64,000 bases of DNA. Origin: Laetiporus sulphureus 93-53. Lineage: Eukaryota; Basidiomycota; Agaricomycetes; Polyporales; Laetiporaceae. Where the stretch lies: the NCBI RefSeq assembly GCF_001632365.1, contig NW_024468532.1, positions 317,623-381,622 of the forward strand, read 5' to 3'. The notes beneath the pieces are model-generated. The model was not told the DNA's origin. It did not search any database and saw only the letters and a program-made list of their open reading frames with translations. Positions 10,791-21,889 of this stretch are shown here, one piece after another (the first letter of the stretch is position 1; each line of letters opens with the position of its first letter). Both the position numbers and the translations under genes were made by a program.

Positions 10791-11260
10791 AAGCGAGCGT
10801 GTGAATAAAGAATAGAAGTGCAAGAGATTCCATTTGTTGTACTACCATATACGTATGATTGTTTAGGTGCGGGTTTATTTGTAGCCCCATGAGGATTGAA
10901 GCTTGATGTGCGGATCCGGAGCTGTCGTGGAAACGGTGTAGACAATCAGCGCAAATTAAGTGAAGCACTCAATGTTATATATCAATCGAGCAGATGGTTG
11001 TTTGATGTCAATCGATACTGCAAGGGTACATCTGACAGTGGGATTCAGACGTTACGGCGGCACATGATGGTAATTGAGTACTTACTGTAGCACCGTAGCA
11101 AACACTCCAGTATTCATTGAATCCGACGCCTGATCTCACCTGAAGGTTTTTCGCGGATTGAACGGGATCATATTCATCTTTCATCGCTCTCAATAGGACT
11201 GATCTTATATAGAGAACAGAGATAGATAGTAGAGATGCCGAAGCAAACTATGACAGATGC
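10791..11260. other. Intergenic, 470 bases
   Basis: Between the relic and the 3' end of the bL17m gene. No open frame or motif of note. Confidence 0.4.
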
Positions 11261-12299
11261 CTATGAAGGGCGGGTCCAGACGTCGGTTCTGTCGACACCG
11301 AGCTTTCTGCTTTCAAACCACCTGGGTCGACCAAGGGGCACTTTTGCAAGAGCACCCTGTGATCGACGAAGCGTGCTGCCCCATCCTCCAGGAACTGTCT
11401 GACCTGCCTTGAGCCGTAGCCCATCCACTCGAGGATATGAAGGACCGTCTCTCCCTTTCTCCTCCTTCTTCTCTGCCTTCTCCTTCGAGATCTGTTCAGC
11501 GAGCGGCTGCGCGAGCAGTGTGTCCTTGAAAGCGACAAGAGGTCCGTTACATCCACAGCAATTAGTCAGAACACGGGACGCACAGCATGATCTTGAGCTA
11601 TGGCAGCCATATCATTGATCGCGTCTTCACTGCGGAATCGCAGGACCTTCTGCAAATACCACCGCGTTTTCGGACGCAGGTCGCCCCGCGCGTCCGGCCC
11701 CAATTCGCGCTCGCGTTCGATAACCTCTTCCACGTTTGGGATGCCAGATCTCGCAACATCCTGCGGCCCGCCATGCTGTACACGCTTGCCGAGCAATTCG
11801 AAGGCAACAGCGCGAGCAGTCATCCCGAACCGCAGGTCCCGCGGATTGTCGACTAACTCGAGGATCGCGTGCGGCGCATTGTCGCCTTGCCGGTGACCAA
11901 ACTTGTGGATACGTGTGTATCCTCCCGGTCGTTCGGCGTACCGCTTCGCGAAGACGTCGAAAAGCCTAAACAAGACTGTGGGCTTCAGGAGGAAGGCGTT
12001 TGCACGCCGATAGGCCGGGAGATCGCTCTTCTTGCCCAGCGTTATCATCTAACATATACGGATGAGTAGCATCCACGAGCAGTACGCAGCGCTGGTTACT
12101 TTCTCTGCAAGCCTGGCAGCCTCCTTCGCCTTCGGCAGGGTTGTCTTGATCTGCTCGTGCTCGAATAGCGAAGTCACCAGGTTTCTACCTGCTGTTCAGA
12201 GACTGCCTGATACATTCAGACAGCATACGCATACCGCAGCATAAGCATCCGATGGGAGGACGTCCTCGAAAGCCCGCGAAATGCCACTCCATGCTTCAT
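11261..12299 (-). CDS. MRPL8: Mitochondrial large-subunit ribosomal protein bL17
   Basis: Structural protein of the mitoribosomal large subunit. Four exons: [19 protein letters not shown] (ATG at 12299); [21 protein letters not shown]; a long exon starting [19 protein letters not shown] and containing [31 protein letters not shown] and [12 protein letters not shown]; and a last exon read from [16 protein letters not shown] to DVWTRPS, TAG at 11261. The central exon has every bL17 block including [10 protein letters not shown]. The final exon makes a basic, Lys/Glu-rich C-terminal extension of about 90 residues beyond the bacterial core. Without the last intron (gtgcgt..ttcaag) the frame would stop at VRPVF, so the extension depends on that splice. 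About 285 residues. Confidence 0.9.
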
Positions 12300-13877
12300 G
12301 ATGGTGGCCTCTCGACTTTAAAGAGATGATATTTAGCGCCCAGCCACCCGGAGGCGCTTGCGTTATTTTCGGCACATCCCGATGACACTCGTGTTGCCGC
12401 CGCCTTGTGGCCCGAACGAACTTAGCGTGAACAAAAGTGAACAAGGCTTTGTCGATGTACTTCGCTGATGCGCAAGTGTTGGATATGGAGTGTCAGCCAA
12501 AGGACTGCTGGAATCAATCTTGACAATGTGCGTGGGTGGCTTATGGCTCCTCATGCTATCACCATGCATTGACGCAGATACCGAGTCGGGATGCTCAATA
12601 TAGGCAGTTTTTGGCCTGACACCTAGGCTACATGGCTGTACATTGATTTTGCATCTCATAACATGGAATTCGCCGCCGTCCGTGCCCTAGTGAATTTTCC
12701 TTATCTTGGCGAGGGAATTCAGATTTGTCGCATTCATTTTGTGGCCACGTCATGCAAATGGCCGTTGCGATATCTGGGCTACTCAAGAGCCTGATACAGA
12801 ACACAAAGCACAAAGGTACTCCGTCGGCATCTGATGATTCGTCCACAATGACATTCCTCAATCTAAATGTGTAGATCGGGGATCGAGAGACTTATCTACA
12901 TTCCAGGGCTATTCTTCAACGTTGCTCTGGCGTATGTCTGTTCAGCGACACCGGACTGAAACCTTGCTTGCGAGCATGGACATGCGGGTGAGGGCGTAGG
13001 TTTTGCGGCTTTGAGCGGTTGTCGCTTGTACGGTAAGACTTGAAGAGCTTTCCGGCAGATGCGCCTTGATATGGATCTACTCACAATTAAACTGAAGTGA
13101 TCGGACAAAGAGCCCTTCTGGTGCGATCTGCCAAATTCGGTGGCACGTCTCAGAGAGACTATCGTCATCGACTTGACAATAAATTGCACGAGTTCAATGC
13201 GCTCTTGGTCAGCCATTGCATCATATTCATGATTACTAGGACAACACGGCAGTTGCTCCTCTGGACAAATGCTATGGCGGTCTTTGATCTAGCTTACTAG
13301 TACGTTCTCAACGAGTTGACAATGCTCGGCAGCGACGCAACAGACTGATGCGTGAAACGCGTCCGCAAGCATGCCGGGTCTCGCGGTGCTCAGCTATTCC
13401 CATGATATGCCGTCCCTGCTGAACGAGATTGGACGGTCGTGAGTTGCTTGAGACTGACAACCCGCAAAAGGGTCCTGAGTATCCAATGGATGTGGCGTAC
13501 CTATCGCATGGTGTCAGCGGTCCTCATGACCGTCGGCTACAATCATGCATCAAGCTCGACTCAGCGTCATAACTTGAACGGCTTGGGATCCGCTATTCAG
13601 TCGGTCATTGCCAGAAATGCGACCTATCCCATCTGAAGAGCAAGTCGCCGAACGCGAGAGACAATGTGATCTCCCGCGAATCAGCGGAGTAGCTCGATGC
13701 CGATCTATCGGTGTTCTGGGCTGCAGGACTTTTGGCCCATGAGGAACGAAGTAGGCAAGAATGCTGATGTACCGATTGCAGGCCTGAAACGTGATGGTAC
13801 ATTGTCACATCCACTATCGCATCCACGCTATAGTTTCTCCCACCAGAGCCCGTCCCCCTCTAAACACAAGCAGCGAC
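12300..13877. other. Gene-poor stretch, 1.6 kb
   Basis: Presumed bL17m promoter followed by sequence with only short, overlapping open frames. A plus-strand stretch near 13440-13640 is open for 65 codons but shows no family features. No repeat ends or RNA genes identified. Confidence 0.4.
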
Positions 13878-15195
13878 TCACGCAGAGAATCTGTGGCGCC
13901 ACGTTCCACCAGTGAATTGACCTGACAGGTCGACCGCAAACAAATTTCCAGAGTCCGGGTAAAGTTCCTGCCGACTTGCATCGCCCCCGCATGCCCCACA
14001 ATGCGCGGTGGTGACATAGAGTCGGTCCGCGTCCGGGCCTGGGAGATTTACCCATCAGATTCAACGTTAAGCTCGAGCTAAGGACTCTTGCCTCCGAAAC
14101 AACACGCAGTAATGTTGAGGGCGGTGGGGAAGTAGACCTCTAGATCCACCGCTCCGCCGGGAGTGTATCTGATGATTCTAGAGCCTCCCCATCTATGCCA
14201 AAGATGAACATCAATGCGTATAAAGCCGCGATTATCGTACTAATCTGACCTCGCAGACCATATGCCTCCTGCGTTATCGATGCAGAGGCCATCGGGGAAT
14301 GTTCCTCGTGGCATGCCGTGAGAGATCGAGTCGACAAATACACGTCGTCCGGATAGTTTCCCGTCTTCATAGTCATATGCGTAGATCTTGTTCACCAACG
14401 AATCAGTGAAATACCTGCGAGCTCCGGTGAGTGGATTCGCAGCAGGAAGATGTAGACATGCTTACATGATTTTCTCATCGGCACTCCATCCCATGCCGTT
14501 GGAATCCTGACAAAGGTCAGCGAAGAGTCGTGGCGGGAGCATAAGCGACTAACCGTAAATGGGCCGGGTTCGATGATTTTGCAGGTGTTGTCAGCTGGGT
14601 CATACATATACAATTGTCCTGGAATGCCCCGCTCTTTGGAACAAAGCGTGCCCGCAAGAAATCGGCCTTTGCTATCGCACGCCCCATCGTTGAACCTTGT
14701 GAATGGCTGATATTCCGGTGGGATGGGCATGGCGAGATGTCGGAGGCCCGAATTTGCTTCAATGACAGCGAAGCCTTGCGCAGATGTACAAGCCAGCTAC
14801 ATATTTTCGTAGCTGATCCATGATTAGTGTTCACAGATATTGATTGCTCGGCTTACTCCCTGTCCATTTCGACGTAAAGCAAGGCAAGTAATCGGCATGT
14901 CGAATTTTTCGACATTGTAGTCCAAAGTAATGGTGTTAAGATGATAAACCTGAAGGCTGCGGGTCAATGTTGAGGATTTGATCTCATACTTAACCAGAGC
15001 TACCTTGTGCTGTTCGATGTCTACGAAGTGTAGCATGGCCGTCCCCGGCTCATAGATGGGCCCTGCAGTGCACACTCAAAATGAATGCATAGAGCGACAG
15101 GAATATATAGAACTAATGCCACTACCTTCACCGAGACTGCAATGAGTCTGCAAAAGTGGACGCTCGACTGTGATAGTCCGTGGAGCAGAAGACAT
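13878..15195 (-). CDS. SMP-30/regucalcin/gluconolactonase-like beta-propeller enzyme
   Basis: Predicted metal-dependent lactonase of the SMP-30 family. Exons from ATG 15195 read HCSLGEGPIYEP (metal-binding Glu), MLHFVDIEQHKV, CLALRRNGQG, FTRFNDGACDSKGRFLAGT (the NDG motif), DSNGMGWSADEKIMYFTDS, DGLCIDNAGGIWSA, a WGGSRIIRYTPGG block, and finally GPDADRLYVTTAHC, with TGA at 13878. The metal ligands (Glu, Asn, Asp) are all present. Six introns are GT-AG; the last (14091-14039) has a gcaag donor. Its removal joins CCFGG to PDADRLYVT, whereas reading through stops after GGKSP. The conserved LYVT..A block downstream makes the GC-AG splice nearly certain. Substrate unknown. Confidence 0.92.
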
Positions 15196-15580
15196 GTTGA
15201 ACCTAGGTGACGGATTCTGAACGCACCAACAACTACGTTCCTTTAAATATGATACTCGGATGGTTCTCCGCGTGCCTTAGAGCATATCTACCGATTAAGG
15301 GTGACTGGGTAAGCGTTCACCCTCCGATCTCCTTGCACGCATGCTACGCATCCACATTATCTTGAGATCATTCATGGGCCCATCCGGAGTTGACTATATT
15401 ACAGAATGGACAATTTAACTGCTTCCAGTGCAGGGGTGCCGATGAACTTGACATGTCACGTCATATCGATCGACTTCGGAACGGGGACCAGCGTGGCAAA
15501 GCCAAAAAGGGATGGAATAATGAAGATGCGGGGTTGGAATGAGGTAAATACACCACTATACAGTGTCATGTGCAACCATC
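15196..15580. other. Intergenic, 385 bases
   Basis: Promoter region of the SMP-30 gene and 3' region of the acyl carrier protein gene. An 88-codon plus-strand open frame (15406-15672) overlaps the end of the latter and has no family match. Confidence 0.4.
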
Positions 15581-16202
15581 CTAGTGAGCTGGAGAGCGAA
15601 ATTAATGACGTGATCAAACAAGAGGCGAACAGTCGTACCAGCAGGCGTCTTCGCGATGTACTCAATTGCTAGAGATAGACGAAGGCGTCGGAATCATGTG
15701 GACAAGGACAAGCGATTCTGCACACCTTGCTTCACACTTTTGATCTCGTCTGCTTCCTCGTCCGGAATCTCGATGGCAAACTCCTGATAAAACGCGGTCA
15801 GGTGAAAGAAAACCACGCCAGAAGATTCGTGCTTGCTACCTCTTCTACTGCCATGACCACTTCGACTGCATCCAGACTGTCCAATCCCAGGTCCTCAGAG
15901 AATCTCGAGGTCTCAGTGAGCTGATCGATAATGACGGCGATCAGTGCCGTTCAGTCACATACTGCACGGATAAGCAGTACCTTTGTAGGGTCCACCTTCT
16001 CGAAACCCTTCAGAACGTCCAAGACGCGCGCCGAGATCTCCTCTTTTGCAAGACCAGCCGACGCAGAGTAGGCGGCATACTGAGGAATGCGACTACGCGA
16101 CTGAGGAAGAACAGCCGCGGCCCGAGGCAATAGCGCTGCTCGGGGGGTCAAAGAGATCCGAGGACGAGAAATGGCGCGCGCGGCGACACGGAGAAGAGAC
16201 AT
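15581..16202 (-). CDS. ACP1: Mitochondrial acyl carrier protein
   Basis: Carries growing acyl chains on a phosphopantetheine arm in mitochondrial fatty-acid synthesis, and is also a complex I subunit. Exon 1 (ATG 16202) is an Arg-rich, Asp/Glu-poor targeting presequence (SLLRVAARAISRPR..), then AYSASAGLAKEEISARVLDV and FEKVDPTK. Later exons give LTETSRFSEDLGLDSLDAVE, with the modified Ser in DSL, then EFAIEIPDEEADEI, KSVKQ and IEYIAKTP. The last intron (gtacga..ctccag) joins TPA to AH and TAG 15583-15581, giving the usual ACP ending; reading through adds an unrelated tail. Four introns, about 138 residues. Confidence 0.95.
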
Positions 16203-17168
16203 TGTCTGAATGGATATCTGAGAGGACGCGTTCCACTTGCCGGTGTGCCCGGTCGCTGCAGCCTGTGATGTCGCTCGGTAACGTCCGGCGGCTGAGTCAC
16301 GTGACTGTGAACTCCAGTTTTCGCGACCAATGCAGTTGAATGCGTTTGAAAGCGAATACACTCGAATGTGTCGAGCACCGCCCCATATGACCGGCATTGC
16401 ACCATGCACCAGAAGCCTCGATAGCCAACTACGCCACAAAAAGACATCATTACGATTACAAAATGGCGACATCACCTAACTTCACTAGTCGACTATCACT
16501 AATCATGACCAGCTGAACTTATGTATCCATCCAGCGCAGTCTACGAATCATGATTTTATCGGTTGGAATCACGCCCACTGACACTTTTCGCGTTGTACGG
16601 TGCTACTGACGACTTAGCGATGCCGTGTCCTTGAGCATTGGACTAATTGCGACTTCAGACGGGGGCTTACGTGATGCAACAATCAGCTTACGACCTCGGA
16701 TGAACCGACGGACTTGATACATATGAGATTGTGACTGTGAGCCGACCGATGATGGTCAGAAATCAGACAAATGCAAAGGAAATGTGTGGCAGCCAAGCTT
16801 TGAAACCAGCGTGTATCAATTGGAGGTTACCGTGTACATACACAGTATCAAGCAGATTGAGCTGAGCCGGAAAACGTGGAGAAATATTACCGCGGGAGCG
16901 CCAGTGCGGGGGAGGCTGAGGCTGCGGCAACCGCCGAGCAGAACTGTGCAGCACCAGTCACGGAGGCTGTCACCCTTTCAATTCTCAGCCACCATTGCTA
17001 ACGACTGCAAGATCGTCAAGGTGAGACTTAGCGTATCGGCGGTGAACGCTCGCTGAGGCCAAACTGCCCACTCTGACCCTGTCCAAACCCACCTAGGTTC
17101 GTTCTTGTGACCTTGCCGAATTTACCATACCTTACCCCGTCCATCGCATCTCCTTCAACAGACTCGCC
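16203..17168. other. Intergenic between divergent genes, 966 bases
   Basis: Upstream DNA for the acyl carrier protein (minus) and uL13 (plus). Near the uL13 start, GTCAAG followed by gtgaga (about 17020) and cacctag (about 17097) could bound an intron in the 5' leader. The last 70 bases before the ATG are pyrimidine-rich, as usual for ribosomal-protein genes. Otherwise nothing distinctive. Confidence 0.45.
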
Positions 17169-17939
17169 ATGGCCACCTTCTCCTCCTCGCCCATTGTTAT
17201 TGATGGCAAGGGCCATCTTCTGGGTCGTCTCGCTTCAATCGTCGCGAAGCAAATCCTGAACGGCCAGAAGATTGTGGTTGTGCGGTGTGAGGAGATAAAT
17301 ATCTCGGGCAGCTTCTTCCGTAACAAGGTCTTTACCAGATTTACGCGTTTCTGTGCGTCCAGCTCATTGTACGGTGTAATCCCTACAGCTGCGGTACCAT
17401 AATTTCTTGCACAAGCGCCACATTGTGAACCCGAAGAAGTCTGGCCCTTTCCATCACCGTGCCCCCTCCAAGATTCTCTACCGGGCCATCCGTGGTATGG
17501 TTCCGCATAAGACCGCCCGCGGCACGGCAGCCCTTGAACGCCTCAAGTTGTTCGAGGGTGTTCCTCCTCCTTACGATCGCAAGAAGCGAATGGTGGTTCC
17601 TGAGGCTCTGAGAGTCTTGCGGTTGAAGCCTGGTCGCAAGTACTGCACAGTCAAGGTGCGTTCTTATTGACAATTCGACTAGATGAAAACATAACATCGT
17701 CGGGATGCAGCGTCTGTCTCATGAGGTTGGTTGGGGCTACAAGGATGTGGTGGACCGTCTGGAGGAGAAGAGGAAGGTTAAGGCCCAGGCCTTCCATGAA
17801 CGCAAGGTATGATACGATACTGCTCTTATCACGCTTCAAGTCTCACGCAAATTGGCAGCTGGCAACTATCAAGCTGCGTCAAAAAGCCATTGCCGACACA
17901 GCATCGTCCTTCGAGAACCTTACACAGCTCGGCTACTAG
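17169..17939 (+). CDS. RPL16: 60S ribosomal protein L16 / uL13
   Basis: Cytosolic large-subunit ribosomal protein (L13a family). Four exons: [20 protein letters not shown] through [45 protein letters not shown] and [17 protein letters not shown] through [26 protein letters not shown]; and [11 protein letters not shown] to NLTQLGY, stop at 17939. All three introns are GT-AG in phase 0. The full uL13 core is present, including GHLLGRLAS and the RGMVPHK motif. About 200 residues, the usual eukaryotic length. Introns of ribosomal genes often host snoRNAs, but these three are only about 50-65 bases, too short for one. Confidence 0.97.
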
Positions 17940-18328
17940 ATGGTCTAATTGCATGGCTTGTTGCATGCTCTATTCGCGATCCACTGTGACCAGATGCCAC
18001 GAGGTATTTCATGTAAACCACGTACTCTTTATGCCTGTTCCGTGGATGTGTTACCAGGGGGCGTTGTCTGAATATGATACTTTCCTCGCCGAGATGGACG
18101 GCAGGAATTCCTCTCGGGTTGTATATTTCGTGTGTGACATACCATGTGAGCACATGATTTCCCGCCGCGCGAGGGCGTTTAGACTCCCGGCCAGTCCGAG
18201 TTATCGGCAAGATCTGCGATTCCAGCTCCGCCACCCCCACGCTGTTCACCATCCGGGCCTCGGCTCGCTCTCTTTGCACGCTCACCGACGCCGCTATCCC
18301 TCCATCCTCCTCACCTCCTTTTCTCGCC

Positions 18329-19424
18329 ATGCCGTCCGACTCTCCTGTTCATCGCGAGGCAGGTTCGTTGATGGTTTCATAGCATCATTTATGAGCGATT
18401 GACAAAATGTTGTTCTCGCCTCAGCTTCTTCTCCGCACTCTCGTTCTCCTTCACCTGCGGGCAACGATACCTTGACTCTCAGGGCGCTCGTCAGTTCTAA
18501 AGATGCGGGTGTGATCATTGGGAAAGGTGGCAAGAACGTTGCGGATCTTAGGGACCAAACTGGCGTCAAAGCTGGCGTCAGCAAGGTCGTCCCTGGTGTG
18601 TTTGAACGGGTGTTGACTGTGGGTGGTTCTGTGGAGGGTGTAGCAAAGGTCAGTGCTCCGCAACTGTTCAGAACTACTTTTTGATGTTCTTGTAGGCGTA
18701 TGCTCTCATAGTTTCCCAGCTTGTTGCCGCGAATCCCTCCTCTCCTGTCTCGAATTCTTCACAGCCGCACACTGCCATCCGCCTTCTAATCTCGCACAAT
18801 CTGATGGGCAGCGTGATCGGACGTAATGGCCTGAAGATCAAGGCGATACAAGATGCATCAGGAGCGCGAATGATTGCTTCAAAGGAAATGCTTCCTCAAT
18901 CCACAGAGCGCATAGTCGAAGTGCAAGGTTCACCAGACGCAATTGGACGCGCTATCGAAGAGATTGGCCGATGTCTTCTGGAGGATTGGGAGCGAGGTAT
19001 GGGAACTGTGCTCTTCCATCCTGGCCCTGGCACGGGGGATGAACGGTCTGGGCGACGGTCGTCTAACGCTGGTGGTCGGCGATATAACGGCGATGCGAAT
19101 GGGCGCGGGCGGACGTCGCCCTCCCCTACTTCCCCAACTCAGCCGACAAACCTACGCACACAGAACATCTCTATTCCGTCTGATATGGTTGGATGCATTA
19201 TCGGACGGAATGGAACGAAAATCACCGAGATCCGGCGTCTCTCCGGTTCCAAAATATCAATTGCGAAGGAGCCCCATGACGAGACTGGCGAGAGGATGTT
19301 TACGATTGTGGGCACCCCTGAAGCCAACGAGAAGGCGCTTTTCCTCTTGTATAACCAATTGGAGAGCGAGAAAGAGAGGCGAGTGGGCAGGGACCAGCAA
19401 CAGCAAGAGGAACTGCAGGATTGA
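18329..19424 (+). CDS. Triple KH-domain RNA-binding protein (PCBP/Rnc1/Hek2 type)
   Basis: Binds single-stranded C-rich RNA or DNA; relatives control mRNA stability. Exon 1 is short (MPSDSPVHREA, ATG 18329). Two introns follow. Seen: three KH domains with intact GxxG loops, GVIIGKGGKNV, GSVIGRNGLKIKAI and GCIIGRNGTKITEI, then a Gln/Glu-rich end (TGA 19424). A Gly/Arg/Ser/Pro-rich linker with SPTSPTQPT separates KH2 and KH3. About 328 residues. The three-KH layout with a long KH2-KH3 linker is that of poly(rC)-binding proteins and fission yeast Rnc1. The start is supported by the SSPHSRSPSPAG junction after a GT-AG intron in phase 1. Confidence 0.9.
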
Positions 19425-20310
19425 TGAAGGCTTGGAGCAACGCACGTACCATCTGCGCTCTTATGCTCTAAACGCTCTGCAACGCTATGAGGTCAATCTA
19501 CGGCTTCATGAACGTCAAGTCGAGGCGCCTCCCGCCGTGCTCGCACGTCCATCAAATCCTCTACTCACCCATCCTCATGCAGCTTCTCAACTCTGCGAGC
19601 ACTCGCCATTCTTCAAACCTCCTGTCATCCGTAAAAATCAAAGCTTTCCTCATCCTCTTGACCCCCCCTCCTCTTCCGACCATCCTCCTCTCGTGGCCTA
19701 TTTCGGGCTGTATGAACGTCCGGCCTGGTGTTGGCAATCTCAGTTTCTCAGTGACGCGTTCTGGCTGATTGTGTCATGCTGTCTGGCTTTCGTGCTCTAT
19801 TGTAGTGCTTACTTGCATCAGTGCGGGCTACAGACATTTAAAAGTAAGCGTAGCGTAATATATAGCTCACAAGGTGTACTGCAAGAAAATATCGATATTG
19901 TATTCTCTCTGATTGCACGTGAGTGTCGCGACCAGCCTCCATCCCAGAGGGCCTTGGCGCCCTCGCATCCTCTGCGTTCTCCAAGAAAGGCCCCTCCATG
20001 CCGTCTCCTTTCTGTGATTCTCCTCACCTTCACGTACGGGCTGTCCGTGACCGTCTGCCGTAATAATTCATCCGCCTAGTCCACTATCCGTCCTCCGCAT
20101 TGCGCCCAAAACCTACGCCCATTACAATACAGCGCGCTGGATATAAATGGTAATATTGTGTACAAATCTGACTGCACGTGACAGAACGCGTAGACGCGAT
20201 CTGGGAAATTTCACGCGATGGCTCTCAGAGCGCTCTGACTGAGCTTCGTCCGCTATTGAGCTCACGTTGTGGTCTTTCTCATTTGGCACCACAAACTTTG
20301 CTCCTTTCCG
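19425..20310. other. Intergenic, 886 bases
   Basis: 3' region of the KH gene and upstream region of the NUFIP1-like gene. A long open frame that starts inside the KH gene continues across to 20079; it is out of frame with the KH protein and low in complexity, so I reject it. A TATA-like element lies at 20142-20148. Confidence 0.45.
20142..20148 (+). promoter_or_regulatory. Possible TATA element of the NUFIP1-like gene
   Basis: TATAAAT, about 165 bases upstream of the ATG at 20311. Position and orientation fit a core promoter, but a 7-base match is weak evidence. Confidence 0.25.
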
Positions 20311-21807
20311 ATGAGCATGCAAGGAGGATGGCCTGACCAAAATGCTCCGGGACCTTCTCAATACCGGTTTGCTAATCCTGGTATGATTGCAGCCCGTGCA
20401 GCGACTGCTGCTCTCTCGAATCCATATGGACAGCCCTTTGCGCATTTTGGATACCAGCAAGTACCCCATTGTGCTCAATACCGTCCATATGGAAGCCCAT
20501 CCGTCCCTTGCGCGAATTCTGACGGCTATACACTATCATCTACGTACGTTCCTGGCTCATACAATGGTGCAGGCAATACCACGTCCGACCTTCCGCAACG
20601 GAGCAATCAACGGCATGCCCATCACGGTCCGGTACCCACCCACTGGTATCAGCCTGGAAACACAAGGTGCACGCATGTTGGATGCAAGTTTGTGGGCTCG
20701 AAGAAGGCTGTTGAGATCCATATGATGGATCGTCATCTGATCTTTCCGCCTGGGTGGGAGAATAGGAAGCGGAAATCTGACTGGGATGCAGACCCTAGTC
20801 TCAAGGGGTGAGCATTCGAGTGATTATGCGGCTATATGCAGAGCTGATGTGTTGACAGGAAGCCGATTCCCATCCAAGGTACTACCATCAAGCTGAACAC
20901 GCCTGAGGCTATTGCGGAGTGGATCGCTGAGCGCAAGAAGAGATTCCCCACTTCGTCTCGGGTGGAAGAGAAGGCGAAGAAGATGGAGGAGGCCATCGCT
21001 CGTGGCCAGTTACCTCCTATTGATTCTCGGTTTCCTAACAGAAAACGGCGACGTCTGAACGATTCATATGAGCAGACGAGAGGCCGTGGTCGTGGGCGCG
21101 GGCGCGGTCAGGGGAGGGGAAGAGTCACTGAGCAGGAACTGTGGACTAGAGACGATGGTGAGACTGCGACACGGAGGACACACGAGCCCATTCCCTTGCC
21201 CGCGCGCCCGTCATTCTCTGTCGGATCATCTCCATCTTCTACTGCAAAACCGTCTGGAAAAGTATCCTCTCTTCCCAATGTAGCGGCAGATTATGCCTCC
21301 GAAAGTTCTGATGCAGACACGGATTCGGACTCTGCGCCGGAGATTGTCTCGTCAAAAGCGCCTTTAGCTTCGCTCGAAAGCGAGCCAGCTCAAGCCGACG
21401 AAGTTTCTTCTACAGCGGGCGGTCCTCAAAAATCTGCCAGTGCCAACGTCGCTCGAGGTGCGGACGCATCGACAACGCAGCAGGTCAAACCAATCAAGAA
21501 GCCATACGTTAAGCATCCCCGGAAGCCACTTAACAATCCCTTCGCCTCACGTCCATCTCTTCTACGCAATGTAAGTACATACTACTTCTACCCCCCATGC
21601 AGATATTTAAACGCGCGTTATCAGCTACTCACTCCTGAGATACGCATGACGGTGTCCAATCTCTCGCAAGCTATCCGATTTCTTGTTGATAATGACTTCC
21701 TGGAGGATGTTGAGCTCAGGGCGGGACAGGCGTCCGAGAAAATGATTGAGGTCATAGGCTCTTCCACTGCAGCGGACGCGGATAATTCGGCTGTAGCATC
21801 TTCCTAG
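20311..21807 (+). CDS. NUFIP1/Rsa1-like box C/D snoRNP assembly factor
   Basis: Likely platform protein for box C/D snoRNP assembly, by analogy to NUFIP1 and yeast Rsa1. Three exons. Exon 1 is Gln/Pro/Tyr-rich, then a zinc-finger-like C-X4-C..H-X4-H (TRCTHVGCKFVGSKKAVEIH) and MDRHLIFPPGW. Exon 2 begins with the NUFIP1 signature PIPIQGTTIKLNTPEAIAEW and IAERKKRFPT, then basic RKRRRLN, an Arg-Gly repeat tract (RGRGRGRGQGRGR) and an acidic Ser/Asp stretch. Exon 3 starts LLTPEIRMTVSNLSQAIRFL and ends VASS. About 455 residues. The PIPIQGT..IAEW block is diagnostic; nuclear location is inferred from the basic tracts. Confidence 0.85.
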
Positions 21808-21889
21808 GAGACGCTGATCCCATTGATATGTCCGTCGGGACGACAAAGAGTAGTAGATATATGCATTGCTCAGCCATTACAGTGTGTCA

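Noticed and set aside
12363..12861. Two consecutive minus-strand open frames
   Set aside because: They do not join through any GT-AG intron into a protein with family features.
18943..20079. Open frame of 378 codons on the plus strand
   Set aside because: It overlaps the KH gene in another frame, its sequence is low in complexity, and the KH frame carries three intact GxxG loops.
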